DNA from: JBHIBA01 sp046758845 | GTDB lineage: Bacteria; UBA8248; JACPRG01; G963555815 | DNA length: 15,739 bases | Assembly (NCBI GenBank): GCA_046758845.1 | Contig: JBHIBA010000080.1 | Coordinates: 1 to 15,739 of the forward strand | Reading direction: 5' to 3' | Part shown: in pieces, positions 1-8,795 of the stretch | How the letters are laid out: each line of letters begins with the position of its first letter | Position numbering within the stretch: position 1 is the first letter of the stretch | Program-made: the position numbers and the translations under genes | The notes under the pieces: model-generated | What the model saw: only the letters and a program-made list of their open reading frames with translations | What the model was told of the DNA's origin: nothing | The model's database searches: none

Positions 1-27
1 GTTAGGCGCTCCCCTCTTCCGCGAATG

Positions 28-105
28 AAAAGTTTTGCGGGGGGGGCGCGGGGGGGGCGCCTTTCAAAGCTTGTCCCGAGCGTAGTCGAGGGACGCGCCC
101 CCCGC
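28..105. repeat. GC-rich inverted repeat with two G8 runs upstream of the V-type A gene
   Basis: Two runs of eight G (39-46 and 50-57) separated by CGC are followed by a complementary arm of six C flanked by GCG and CGC (95-105). The arm at 48-60 can pair with 95-105, and an inner stem GTCCC (73-77) / GGGAC (90-94) closes a 12-nt loop. The loop region reads GAGCGTAGTCGA, a string of the kind found in dispersed intergenic repeats of many GC-rich bacteria (inference). The G runs could also form a quadruplex. Positions 28-38 (AAAAGTTTTGC) are the exact reverse complement of 15669-15679. The segment looks non-coding, which argues against starting subunit A at the ATG at 25. Confidence 0.6.
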
Positions 106-120
106 AAGAGAGCAAGCGTC

Positions 121-1923
<1,803 letters not shown>

Positions 1924-1964
1924 GCGCGGCCCCCGCCTGACGTCAGTCGCTGGGAAGAAAACGG

Positions 1965-3380
1965 ATGCTGAAAGAGTATTTAAACGTTTCCGAGGTGGCC
2001 GGTCCCTTGATGGTGGTCGAGGGGGTGCGAGACGCCCGCTATCAGGAGCTGGTAGAAATTGCTTTGCCGAGCGGCGAGACCCGCCGGGGCCAGGTCCTCA
2101 TGTCCGCCAGGAACCAGGCCCTCGTCCAGGTTTTCGAAGGGACGACGGGCATCGGGGTCCGGCAGTGCCGCGTGCGGTTCCTGGGGAAAACCATCGAGAT
2201 GCCCCTCTCCCCGGACCTGCTGGGGCGCGTGTTTCAGGGAGCCGGCCAGCCCATCGACGAGGGCCCGCCCATCCTTCCCGAGGTGCGGCGCGACATCAAC
2301 GGCGACCCCTTGAACCCTTTTGCCCGGGACTATCCCGCCGAGTTCATCCAGACGGGGATCTCCACCATCGACGGACTCAACACCCTCGTCCGGGGACAGA
2401 AGTTGCCCATCTTCTCGGGCGCGGGCCTTCCCCACGCCAAGCTGGCCGCGCAGATCGCCCGCCAGGCCAAGGTGCTGGGGAAGGGGGAGAGCTTCGCCGT
2501 CGTCTTCTGCGCCATGGGGATCACGTTTGAAGAGGCGGACTATTTCATCTCCGACTTCAACCGGACCGGGGCCATCGCGCGGTCCGTGCTGTTCGTCAAC
2601 CTGGCCAATGACCCGGCCGTGGAACGCATCCTCACGCCGCGCCTGGCCCTGACGGCGGCCGAGTATCTGGCCTTTGATCTGGGGATGCACGTCCTCGTCA
2701 TCCTGACCGACATGACGAACTACTGCGAAGCGCTCCGGGAAGTCTCCGCCGCCCGCAAAGAGATCCCCGGCCGGCGGGGTTATCCTGGCTACCTGTACAC
2801 CGACCTGGCGACGCTTTACGAAAGGTCCGGGCGTATCGAGGGGAGAGCGGGTTCCATCACGATGATCCCCATCCTCACCATGCCTGAGGACGACAAGACC
2901 CACCCCATCCCGGACCTCACGGGCTACATCACCGAGGGGCAAGTCATCCTGAGCCGCGAGCTTCAGCGGCAGGGCATCTATCCGCCCGTCAACGTCCTGC
3001 CCTCACTCTCCCGCCTGAAGGACAAGGGGATCGGCTCCGGCAAAACGCGCGAAGACCACGCTGACACGATGAACCAGCTCTTCGCCGCTTACGCCAGGGG
3101 AGAGGAGGCGCAGGAGCTGGCGGTGATCCTGGGCGAGTCGGCTTTGAGCGCGGCCGACAGGCTCTTTATCGAGTTCGCGAGCGCCTTTGAGAACCGCTAT
3201 GTGCGCCAGGGAGAAGAGGAGGACCGCAGCATCGAGGAGACCCTGGACCTGGGCTGGGAGCTCCTGTCCGTCCTTCCTCGGAGCGAGCTTAAGCGAATCC
3301 GCGAAAGCTTTTTGGAAAAGTACCTGCCAGGAAAGGCGGATTCCCCCGTCGACGCGGCTGAGACCCGTGCGGTCGGCTAA
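1965..3380 (+). CDS. ntpB: V/A-type ATP synthase non-catalytic subunit B
   Basis: Regulatory, non-catalytic partner that alternates with A in the V1/A1 hexamer. The 471 residues match the family length (about 460-480). The N-terminus (YLNVSEVAGPLMVVEGV) is the B-type barrel. At the P-loop position there is SGAGLPHAKLA, which lacks the GxxxxGKT signature and so identifies B rather than A or an F-type alpha or beta. Further B hallmarks are GRRGYPGYLYTDLATLYERSGR and the strictly conserved stretch around PILTMPEDDKTHPIPDLTGYITEGQ. A GGGAAG stretch upstream of ATG 1965 can act as ribosome binding site. It follows A closely and is followed by a terminator at 3508-3535, so A and B seem to form the end of one transcription unit, separated from D. 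Confidence 0.96.
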   Translation: MLKEYLNVSEVAGPLMVVEGVRDARYQELVEIALPSGETRRGQVLMSARNQALVQVFEGTTGIGVRQCRVRFLGKTIEMPLSPDLLGRVFQGAGQPIDEGPPILPEVRRDINGDPLNPFARDYPAEFIQTGISTIDGLNTLVRGQKLPIFSGAGLPHAKLAAQIARQAKVLGKGESFAVVFCAMGITFEEADYFISDFNRTGAIARSVLFVNLANDPAVERILTPRLALTAAEYLAFDLGMHVLVILTDMTNYCEALREVSAARKEIPGRRGYPGYLYTDLATLYERSGRIEGRAGSITMIPILTMPEDDKTHPIPDLTGYITEGQVILSRELQRQGIYPPVNVLPSLSRLKDKGIGSGKTREDHADTMNQLFAAYARGEEAQELAVILGESALSAADRLFIEFASAFENRYVRQGEEEDRSIEETLDLGWELLSVLPRSELKRIRESFLEKYLPGKADSPVDAAETRAVG

Positions 3381-3507
3381 TGGGAAATGTCCGGCCTAAG
3401 ACCCAACAGAGCGCCTAACCGCCGTGGGGAATTGCGCCAGGCGCCGTGCCCGCAAGATAAGATACAGCCAATTCGTAATGTCTTGAAACCTTTTGGAATG
3501 ATCTAGC

Positions 3508-3535
3508 TTCAGGACATGAGCGTTCTGAGTTTTTT
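3508..3535 (+). terminator. Intrinsic terminator after V-type A-B
   Basis: CAGGAC (3510-3515) pairs with GTTCTG (3522-3527), with one G-T wobble, around a six-base loop. The stem extends by T-A and a wobble pair on the outside and is followed by six T (3530-3535). It lies 127 nt after the stop of subunit B and before the promoter of the next unit, as expected if A-B and D-F1 are separate transcripts. Confidence 0.6.
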
Positions 3536-3572
3536 GCTGGAATGTCGGCTCCGCGTGTGCCGATTCGGAGGG

Positions 3573-3586
3573 GTGAAAATTTTCAC
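3573..3586. promoter_or_regulatory. 14-bp perfect palindrome, candidate operator
   Basis: GTGAAAATTTTCAC is a perfect palindrome in an otherwise GC-rich context. It ends 17 nt before the putative -35 box at 3604, a position suited to an activator or repressor dimer. No specific regulator is recognised from the sequence. Confidence 0.4.
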
Positions 3587-3603
3587 AAACTCCGTTTGCG
3601 GGG

Positions 3604-3632
3604 TTGACGGATCATTGGGGGTCCGGTAGATT
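3604..3632 (+). promoter_or_regulatory. Sigma70-type promoter for the D / F-type ATP synthase operon
   Basis: TTGACG (3604-3609, five of six consensus positions) is followed by a 17-nt spacer and TAGATT (3627-3632, four of six). It lies downstream of the A-B terminator and about 140 nt upstream of the subunit D start. It is the only reasonable promoter found in the 389-nt gap between B and D. Start-site use is inferred. Confidence 0.5.
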
Positions 3633-3769
3633 GTGAGCGTTTTGCCCGTAACATCGCGCCCTGGCCGGAAGTCAGTTCCCGGGTCTCAGCGGCAAGATCC
3701 AGGTTTGTCTCAACACCCGGGCAACGGACGGACGCGCCCGACCGCCCTCGTCGATAACGATCCCGGTAG

Positions 3770-4438
3770 ATGATCCTCACCGTCAGTCCCAACAGGATGG
3801 AACTGCTGAGGCTTCGGCGCCGGCTGGCGGTGGCGCGCCGGGGGCATAGGCTTCTCAAGGACAAGCTGGACGGTCTCATCCAGGAGTTCATCTCCGTCGT
3901 CCGCCTCGCACAGACCCTGAGGGCCGACGTTGAGGCCCGTCTGGCCTCGGTCTATGGACGGGCCCTTCGGGCCTGCGGGAGCATGCCGCCGGCGGCATTG
4001 GCCGCGGCGCTGGGGACGGCGGCCTCGACGTTGGATGTCGGGGCCGAGGAAGTGAACCTCATGAGCGTGCGGGTGGCGAAGCTGGAAGTCGAGCGGCGGG
4101 GCGAGCTGTTTCCTTATGGGTACGAGGGGACGGCGGCTGAGCTGGACGCGGCGGTTCTGGAGATGGATCGACTCCTGCCGGACCTCATTCGGCTCGCCGA
4201 GGCGGACAAGACCGTCGAGCGTCTGGGGGATGAGATCGAGAAGACGAGGCGCCGCGTGAACGCGCTGGAGCACGTGCTGATTCCGAACCTGGAGGACACA
4301 ATCCGGTTCATCACCCTGAAGCTCGACGAAATGGCGCGCTCGACCGTGTCCGCGTTGATGAGGATTAAAGAGCTGTTGAGGGGTCAACGAGGGGCGTCCG
4401 GGCGGGCCGGAGCGCCGCAGGCGGGCATCGCTTTTTGA
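3770..4438 (+). CDS. ntpD: V/A-type ATP synthase subunit D (central rotor shaft)
   Basis: Subunit D is the coiled-coil shaft that rotates inside the A3B3 head, the analogue of F-type gamma. The 222-residue product begins VSPNRMELLRLRRRLAVARRG with HRLLKDKLD shortly after, the family's N-terminal helix signature. It ends with the C-terminal helix RRRVNALEHVLIPNLEDTI, also diagnostic. Length is usual (200-230). The initiator ATG at 3770 has only a weak upstream purine stretch. It is separated from V-type A-B by 389 nt containing a terminator and a promoter, yet only 51 nt separate it from the F-type b' gene with no terminator between. By position it therefore belongs to the F-type transcription unit. 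No partner V-type F, C or E genes are nearby. Confidence 0.94.
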   Translation: MILTVSPNRMELLRLRRRLAVARRGHRLLKDKLDGLIQEFISVVRLAQTLRADVEARLASVYGRALRACGSMPPAALAAALGTAASTLDVGAEEVNLMSVRVAKLEVERRGELFPYGYEGTAAELDAAVLEMDRLLPDLIRLAEADKTVERLGDEIEKTRRRVNALEHVLIPNLEDTIRFITLKLDEMARSTVSALMRIKELLRGQRGASGRAGAPQAGIAF

Positions 4439-4489
4439 CCGCACGTTTCCCCGAAGGCGTTTCGAGCGCCTGGAGGAGAAAACCCGCAG

Positions 4490-4921
4490 GTGATCATTCC
4501 CGATTACACCTTCTTGATCCAGTGGGGGAACTTCGTCCTGCTGATCGTCCTGCTGAATTTCCTTCTCTACCGTCCCATCCTGAAACGCATGGAAGAGCGG
4601 GAGAAGGCGATCGGTGGGAAACTGGGCGAAGCGGCGGCGGACCGGGCCGAGGCGGAAAGGCGGATGGCCGAGTATGAGGAAGCCCTTGTAGCGGCCCGGC
4701 GCGGGGATATGGAAGAGCTCCTGGAGTTGGAGAGGCAGGTCTCCGATGAGGTCCGCCGGGCGCTCGAAGAAAGGCGGCGCGAGGCCGAGCGCATGACGGA
4801 AGAGGCCCGAGCGGGAATTGAGGCCCAAAGCCTTGAGGCGGAAGCGGCTCTGGAGGGCCAGGTGCAAGACTTGGCGGGCGCCATCGGCCGTCGCCTCGCC
4901 GGGAGGGAAATCCATGTTTAA
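4490..4921 (+). CDS. atpF': F-type ATP synthase subunit b' (peripheral stalk)
   Basis: Membrane-anchored half of the peripheral stalk that holds the F1 head against rotation. The 143 residues begin IIPDYTFLIQWGNFVLLIVL, one transmembrane helix at about residues 8-27, followed by the typical NFLLYRPILKRMEER turn and then a long charged Ala/Glu/Arg coiled coil to the C-terminus. The start is GTG at 4490, placed 12 nt after GGAGGA (4472-4477). A small hairpin, AGGCG (4455-4459) with CGCCT (4467-4471), abuts that ribosome binding site. The stop overlaps the start of the next gene by 8 nt. Being the shorter and first of two adjacent b-like genes, it is called b'; the b / b' assignment could be swapped. 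Confidence 0.92.
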   Translation: MIIPDYTFLIQWGNFVLLIVLLNFLLYRPILKRMEEREKAIGGKLGEAAADRAEAERRMAEYEEALVAARRGDMEELLELERQVSDEVRRALEERRREAERMTEEARAGIEAQSLEAEAALEGQVQDLAGAIGRRLAGREIHV

Positions 4922-5513
4922 CCCCCGCTTCCTGCGGCCCCTTCGAGCATGGGCGCGTCCGTGCGTCGCGCTGGCAATCCTTCTGTCGCCCGCTTGGGCC
5001 TTCGCCGCGGCCGGGCAAGAGCACCACAATGTGTTCGATCCGTGGATGGAATTCTTGAGGGTCCTGAACTTCCTCCTCGTTCTCTTCGGGCTGTTCTTCC
5101 TCCTCCGCAAACCCATCCGCGCGATGATGGCCAAACGCCGGGACGGGATTGAGCGGGCCATCAAGGAGGCCGAGGAAGCCCGGGCTGAGGCCGCGCGTCT
5201 TCGGGAGGAATATACCCGCCGGACGGCCGACCTGGAGAAAGAGCTGGCGGAGATTCGGGAACAGGCCAAGGCTGATCAGGAAGCCCTGCGCGCCCGCGTT
5301 TTGAAAGAGGGCGGCGAGGCGGCGGACCGCATCATGGACCAGACCCGTTTCACCATCGAGCAGGAGACCAGGAAGGCGGAAGAGCAGATCCGTTCCCGGG
5401 CCGCCCTTCTCGCCCTGGAGCTGGCGGAAAAGGCCCTGGAACGTGAACTCAGTCCGGAGGATCAGCGCCGCCTCATCCGGGATTGCATCGCCAAGGTGGG
5501 AGAGAAGAATTGA
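4914..5513 (+). CDS. atpF: F-type ATP synthase subunit b (with signal-peptide-like N-terminus)
   Basis: Second peripheral stalk subunit, 199 residues. It starts at ATG 4914 after GGGAGGG (4901-4907), inside the end of b'; the frame is open further upstream but that stretch lies within b'. Residues 1-31 look like a cleavable Sec signal: an Arg-rich start, a hydrophobic core (VALAILLSPAWAFA) and an AxA-type site. A second hydrophobic helix at about 45-65 (FLRVLNFLLVLFGLFFLL) is the usual b anchor, leading into RKPIRAMMAKRRDGIERAI and a long coiled coil. A b subunit with both an N-terminal signal and an anchor is known in Deltaproteobacteria-like clusters (family knowledge). The final ELSPEDQRRLI segment is the delta-binding end. 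The stop overlaps the start of delta. Confidence 0.93.
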   Translation: MFNPRFLRPLRAWARPCVALAILLSPAWAFAAAGQEHHNVFDPWMEFLRVLNFLLVLFGLFFLLRKPIRAMMAKRRDGIERAIKEAEEARAEAARLREEYTRRTADLEKELAEIREQAKADQEALRARVLKEGGEAADRIMDQTRFTIEQETRKAEEQIRSRAALLALELAEKALERELSPEDQRRLIRDCIAKVGEKN

Positions 5514-6055
5514 CCGGACAACGGGTGGCCCGCCGCTACGCCAGGGCCCTTGTCGAGCTGGCTGAGAAGGAGGCCCGCGTGGACGGCGTGGGCGATGAAA
5601 TCGGGCAGATGGCCGAGCAGCTTGACGCGAGCGCGGATCTGCGCAACCTCATGTTCAGTCCCGGCATCGCCAAGGAGGTCAAGCGGAACATCCTGCGAGA
5701 GATCATCCGGCGGGCCGGTTTGAGCGACCTGGTCGGCAAGTTTCTCAACCTGTTGGTGGACAAGGATCGGCTCCGCTACACATCACCCATCTCTGAGGTT
5801 TACCGGCAGCTGGCGGATGAACGGAACAACCGTATCCGGGCCCAGGTCCGGGCGGCCTTCGCTCTGTCCGCCGAGGAGGAAGCCGCCCTTCGCAAACAAC
5901 TCTCCGTTGCCACGGGCAAGGAAGTCGTCTTAGAAATTCAAACCGACAAAACGCTCCTGGGCGGGCTCAAGGCCCAGCTGGGGAGCTCGATTTGGGACGG
6001 CAGCGTCAGAAACCATCTGGAGTCCCTGCGGGAAAAACTCGCGGGCCCGGCGTGA
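5510..6055 (+). CDS. atpH: F-type ATP synthase subunit delta (OSCP)
   Basis: Delta joins the peripheral stalk to the top of the F1 head. The 181-residue product begins with the family pattern VARRYARALVELAEKE and continues with an all-helical N-terminal domain (LRNLMFSPGIAKEVKRNILREI). The C-terminal part has the conserved KEVVLEIQTDKTLLGGLKAQLGSSIWDGSVRNHLESL. The start chosen is TTG at 5510, overlapping the TGA of b as TTGA and preceded by a GGGAGAG stretch at suitable spacing. An upstream in-frame ATG at 5483 would add nine residues encoded inside b and has no better site. Length agrees with the family (about 178-185). Confidence 0.94.
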   Translation: MTGQRVARRYARALVELAEKEARVDGVGDEIGQMAEQLDASADLRNLMFSPGIAKEVKRNILREIIRRAGLSDLVGKFLNLLVDKDRLRYTSPISEVYRQLADERNNRIRAQVRAAFALSAEEEAALRKQLSVATGKEVVLEIQTDKTLLGGLKAQLGSSIWDGSVRNHLESLREKLAGPA

Positions 6056-6077
6056 GCGGGCACCAAAGAGGTCGACC

Positions 6078-7601
6078 ATGGAAATCCGCGCGGAAGAGAT
6101 CAGCGAAATCATCAAGAAGCAAATCGAGGGCTATGAGGCTGGGATCGAGCTGACGGAGGTCGGCCGGATCATCACCGTCGGCGACGGGATCGCCCGCATC
6201 TACGGCCTGGAGAAGGTCATGGCCGGCGAGTTGCTGGAGTTCCCGGGCGAGGTCTACGGAATGGCCCTCAACCTGGAAGAAGACAACGTGGGCTCGGTCC
6301 TTCTGGGAAGCGACACTCACATCGCCGAGGGGGATGAAGTCAAAAGGACCGGACGGATCATGTCAGTCCCGGTGGGGGAGGCCCTGGTGGGACGGGTCGT
6401 CAACTCCATCGGACTCCCCATTGATGGCAAGGGCCCTATCGAGCGCACCGAGTATCGCCCCGTTGAGCGGATCGCCCCCGGCGTCGTCGACCGCCTGCCC
6501 GTCAACCAGCCCCTCCAGACCGGCATCATGGCCATCGACTCGATGATCCCCATCGGCCGGGGTCAGCGGGAGCTCATCATCGGCGACCGCCAGACGGGAA
6601 AGACGGCCATCATCATCGACACGATTCTTAATCAGCGCGACACCGACGTCATTTGCATCTATGTGGCCATCGGTCAGAAGCGGTCCACCGTCGCCCAGGC
6701 CGTCAAGCGGCTGGAAGACTCTGGGGCGATGGACTACACCATCGTCGTCTCGGCGACGGCCAGCGAGCCGGCCCCCCTTCTGTTCGTGGCGCCTTACGCC
6801 GGCTGCGCCATGGGTGAGCACTTCCGGGACAGCGGCAAGCACGCCGTCATCTTCTACGACGACCTCAGCAAGCAGGCGGCCGCCTATCGGCAGCTTTCCC
6901 TGCTCCTGCGCCGGCCGCCGGGACGGGAGGCCTATCCGGGCGACGTCTTTTACCTGCATTCGCGACTGTTGGAACGGGCGGCCAAGATGAACGATGAACT
7001 GGGCGGGGGGTCTCTCACGGCCCTTCCGGTCATCGAGACCCAGGCGGGCGACGTGTCGGCCTACATCCCCACGAACGTCATTTCCATCACCGACGGCCAG
7101 ATTTACCTGGAATCCGACCTCTTCTACTCGGGCATCCGCCCGGCGGTGAACGTGGGGCTTTCCGTCTCCCGCGTCGGAGGCGCCGCCCAGAACAAAGCCA
7201 TGAAGAAGGTGGCGGGCCGCCTTCGCCTGGAATTGGCCCAGTACCGGGAAATCGCAGCGTTCGCCCAGTTCGGAAGCGAGCTGGACGAGGCCACCCAGGC
7301 CCAGTTGAACCGCGGCCAGCGCCTCACGGAGATCCTGAAGCAGGACCAGTACGCCCCCCTTCCGGTTGAAAGGCAGGCCGTCTCCATCTACCTAGGCGTC
7401 AACGGCCACCTGGACCCCGTCGAGGTGGATCAATGCCGCGCGTTCGTCGCCGGTTTTCTGAAGTTCCTGGACGCCCGTTTTCAGGAAGTCCTGAACAACG
7501 TCCGGGACGAAAAAGACATTTCCGAATCGACGGAAGAGACGCTCAAGAAGGCCATCGGCGAGTTCAAGGTCGAGTGGGCCCGAGAGAACCGGGCGGCATA
7601 G
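6078..7601 (+). CDS. atpA: F-type ATP synthase subunit alpha
   Basis: Non-catalytic nucleotide-binding subunit of the F1 hexamer. The 507-residue product is full length. It shows the barrel domain (GIARIYGLEKVMAGELLEF), P-loop GDRQTGKT at residues 169-176, the segment YVAIGQKRSTVAQ, the Walker B region HAVIFYDDLSKQA, the arginine-finger segment VGLSVSRVGGAAQ, and the helical C-terminal domain with AQFGSELDEATQ. It starts at ATG 6078 with an AGAGG ribosome binding site, 22 nt after delta. Nothing unusual is seen. Confidence 0.98.
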   Translation: MEIRAEEISEIIKKQIEGYEAGIELTEVGRIITVGDGIARIYGLEKVMAGELLEFPGEVYGMALNLEEDNVGSVLLGSDTHIAEGDEVKRTGRIMSVPVGEALVGRVVNSIGLPIDGKGPIERTEYRPVERIAPGVVDRLPVNQPLQTGIMAIDSMIPIGRGQRELIIGDRQTGKTAIIIDTILNQRDTDVICIYVAIGQKRSTVAQAVKRLEDSGAMDYTIVVSATASEPAPLLFVAPYAGCAMGEHFRDSGKHAVIFYDDLSKQAAAYRQLSLLLRRPPGREAYPGDVFYLHSRLLERAAKMNDELGGGSLTALPVIETQAGDVSAYIPTNVISITDGQIYLESDLFYSGIRPAVNVGLSVSRVGGAAQNKAMKKVAGRLRLELAQYREIAAFAQFGSELDEATQAQLNRGQRLTEILKQDQYAPLPVERQAVSIYLGVNGHLDPVEVDQCRAFVAGFLKFLDARFQEVLNNVRDEKDISESTEETLKKAIGEFKVEWARENRAA

Positions 7602-7616
7602 GAGGACGCGCATTTC

Positions 7617-8510
7617 ATGGCCAGCCTCCGGCAAATTAAGCGGCGCATCGGAAGCGTCAAGAACACGCAGCAGATCACCCGCGCCATGAAGCTGGTCGCC
7701 GCGGCCAAGCTGCGCCGCTCGCAGGAGCGCATCGTTGCGGCCCGGCCCTTCGCGGCCAAGCTGCGCGAGGTGATACAGAGCCTGGCCAGGCGGGCGGAAC
7801 GTCTGGAACATCCCCTCTTGGAGGTCCGCCCGGTCAAGCGGCGCTTTCTGGTTCCCGTCACATCCGATAAGGGGCTTTGCGGAAGCTATAACACGAACGT
7901 CGTCAGGGCGCTGGCTGAACGGATGTCGGAAAGGGACCAGGGAGAAGACGAGGCGCCCGAGATCGCGATCGTCCCCATCGGGAAGAAAGGGCGGGATTTC
8001 TGTAACTATCGGCGATACCCGGTCGAGAAAGAGTTCATCGGGAACTTCGGCCGGATGGACTACGACCTGGCCAAGGCCCTGGGTGAGTACTTCGTCGGCG
8101 AGTTCACCGAAGGCCGGGCCGACGAGGTGGTTCTGATTTATAACCGGTTTGTCTCCACCGTTTCACAGCGGGTGTCCGTTGAGACGCTCTTGCCGATCTC
8201 CCCCCCCGTTTCGGTGGAGGAAAAGGCCGGGAGGGCGGACGAATTCGAGCCGGACTTCATCTATGAGCCCTCGCCGGAGGGCGTCTTGGAAAAGCTCATC
8301 GACCGTCACCTGTACACCCACATGTACCGCGTCATCCTGGATGCCGACGCCAGCGAGCACGGGGCGCGCATGACGGCGATGGATAGCGCGACGAACAACG
8401 CCGCGGAGATGATCGCCAAGCTGACGTTGCTCTTCAACCGGCAGCGCCAGGCCAAGATCACCACGGAGATCATCGAAGTCGTGAGCGGCGCCGACGCCTT
8501 GGCGGGATAA
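7617..8510 (+). CDS. atpG: F-type ATP synthase subunit gamma
   Basis: Central rotor shaft of F1. The 297-residue product has the N-terminal helix signature (LRQIKRRIGSVKNTQQIT, then RAMKLVAAAKLRR), the VTSDKGLCGSYNTNV segment of the Rossmann-like domain and the C-terminal helix EHGARMTAMDSATNNAAEMI followed by FNRQRQAKITTEIIEVVSGADAL. Length is usual. The ribosome binding site GGAGG begins at the stop codon of alpha and lies about 11 nt before ATG 7617, so translation is probably coupled. Instead of running directly into beta, it is followed by 285 nt without a gene. Confidence 0.97.
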   Translation: MASLRQIKRRIGSVKNTQQITRAMKLVAAAKLRRSQERIVAARPFAAKLREVIQSLARRAERLEHPLLEVRPVKRRFLVPVTSDKGLCGSYNTNVVRALAERMSERDQGEDEAPEIAIVPIGKKGRDFCNYRRYPVEKEFIGNFGRMDYDLAKALGEYFVGEFTEGRADEVVLIYNRFVSTVSQRVSVETLLPISPPVSVEEKAGRADEFEPDFIYEPSPEGVLEKLIDRHLYTHMYRVILDADASEHGARMTAMDSATNNAAEMIAKLTLLFNRQRQAKITTEIIEVVSGADALAG

Positions 8511-8795
8511 AGAGGATTGAGCCGGGGCGGGGACAATTCGCGAACGCACGGACGCGATGGAAGGGAGAAAGGACTTTGTAGGCCCGATCTGAGCGAACGG
8601 CAATCCCGGAGCGGACATCGGGGCATCCTTCTGTGGTTCGGCGATTTCCGCGGAGCCCGTACTGAGCAAAGCGAATGTGCTCAAATCGCGGCGACGACTT
8701 GGAGATTGTGGAGTATAACGGCGCGCAGGACGCACGTTTTGTCTTCGTAAAGAATTGAGATTCAGACGCCAGCGATATACCGGAGAGAGATAGCG
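8511..8795. other. Gene-free 285-nt gap between gamma and beta
   Basis: F-type operons normally place beta a few to a few tens of bases after gamma. Here 285 nt intervene. The longest open frame (TTG 8517 to 8750) gives an Arg/Ser-rich peptide without recognisable domain, hydrophobic segment or ribosome binding site and is not accepted as a gene. The stretch holds a hairpin repeat (8641-8689) and, at its end, the ribosome binding site GGAGAG (8782-8787) of beta. No convincing promoter or terminator was found, so read-through from gamma is likely. Confidence 0.6.
8641..8689. repeat. Imperfect hairpin / REP-like inverted repeat in the gamma-beta gap
   Basis: The outer arms GCGATTT (8641-8647) and AAATCGC (8683-8689) enclose an inner stem GAGCA (8664-8668) / TGCTC (8678-8682) with a nine-base loop. 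No T tract follows, so it is not a standard terminator. It resembles the palindromic intergenic repeats common in large GC-rich genomes and could act in mRNA processing or stability (inference). Confidence 0.5.

Noticed and set aside
25..120. 32-residue N-terminal extension of V-type subunit A
   Set aside because: Encoded by the G-run inverted repeat, with low-complexity content and no match to the family N-terminus, which begins after ATG 121.
1980..2942. Long open frames on the - strand opposite the ATPase genes
   Set aside because: These are codon-bias shadows of the V-type and F-type genes in GC-rich DNA; the + strand frames have full family signatures.
3409..3560. Integron attC site after V-type B
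   Set aside because: GCCTAAC is present at 3413-3419, but no GTTRRRY partner with the required internal symmetry follows within a normal attC length, and a 3.4-kb two-gene housekeeping cassette is implausible.
3516..3630. 37-codon open frame (MSVLSFLLEC...) in the gap between B and D
   Set aside because: It starts in the loop of the terminator and runs through the palindrome and into the promoter; no ribosome binding site precedes it. The regulatory reading explains the stretch better.
8517..8750. 77-codon open frame in the gamma-beta gap
   Set aside because: TTG start with no ribosome binding site, Arg/Ser/Gly-rich composition typical of non-coding GC-rich DNA, no domain or hydrophobic segment, and it runs through the hairpin repeat.
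8755..8781. Promoter directly before beta (TTGAGA, TATACC)
   Set aside because: The spacer is only 15 nt and the start site would fall within or after the ribosome binding site, leaving no usable leader.
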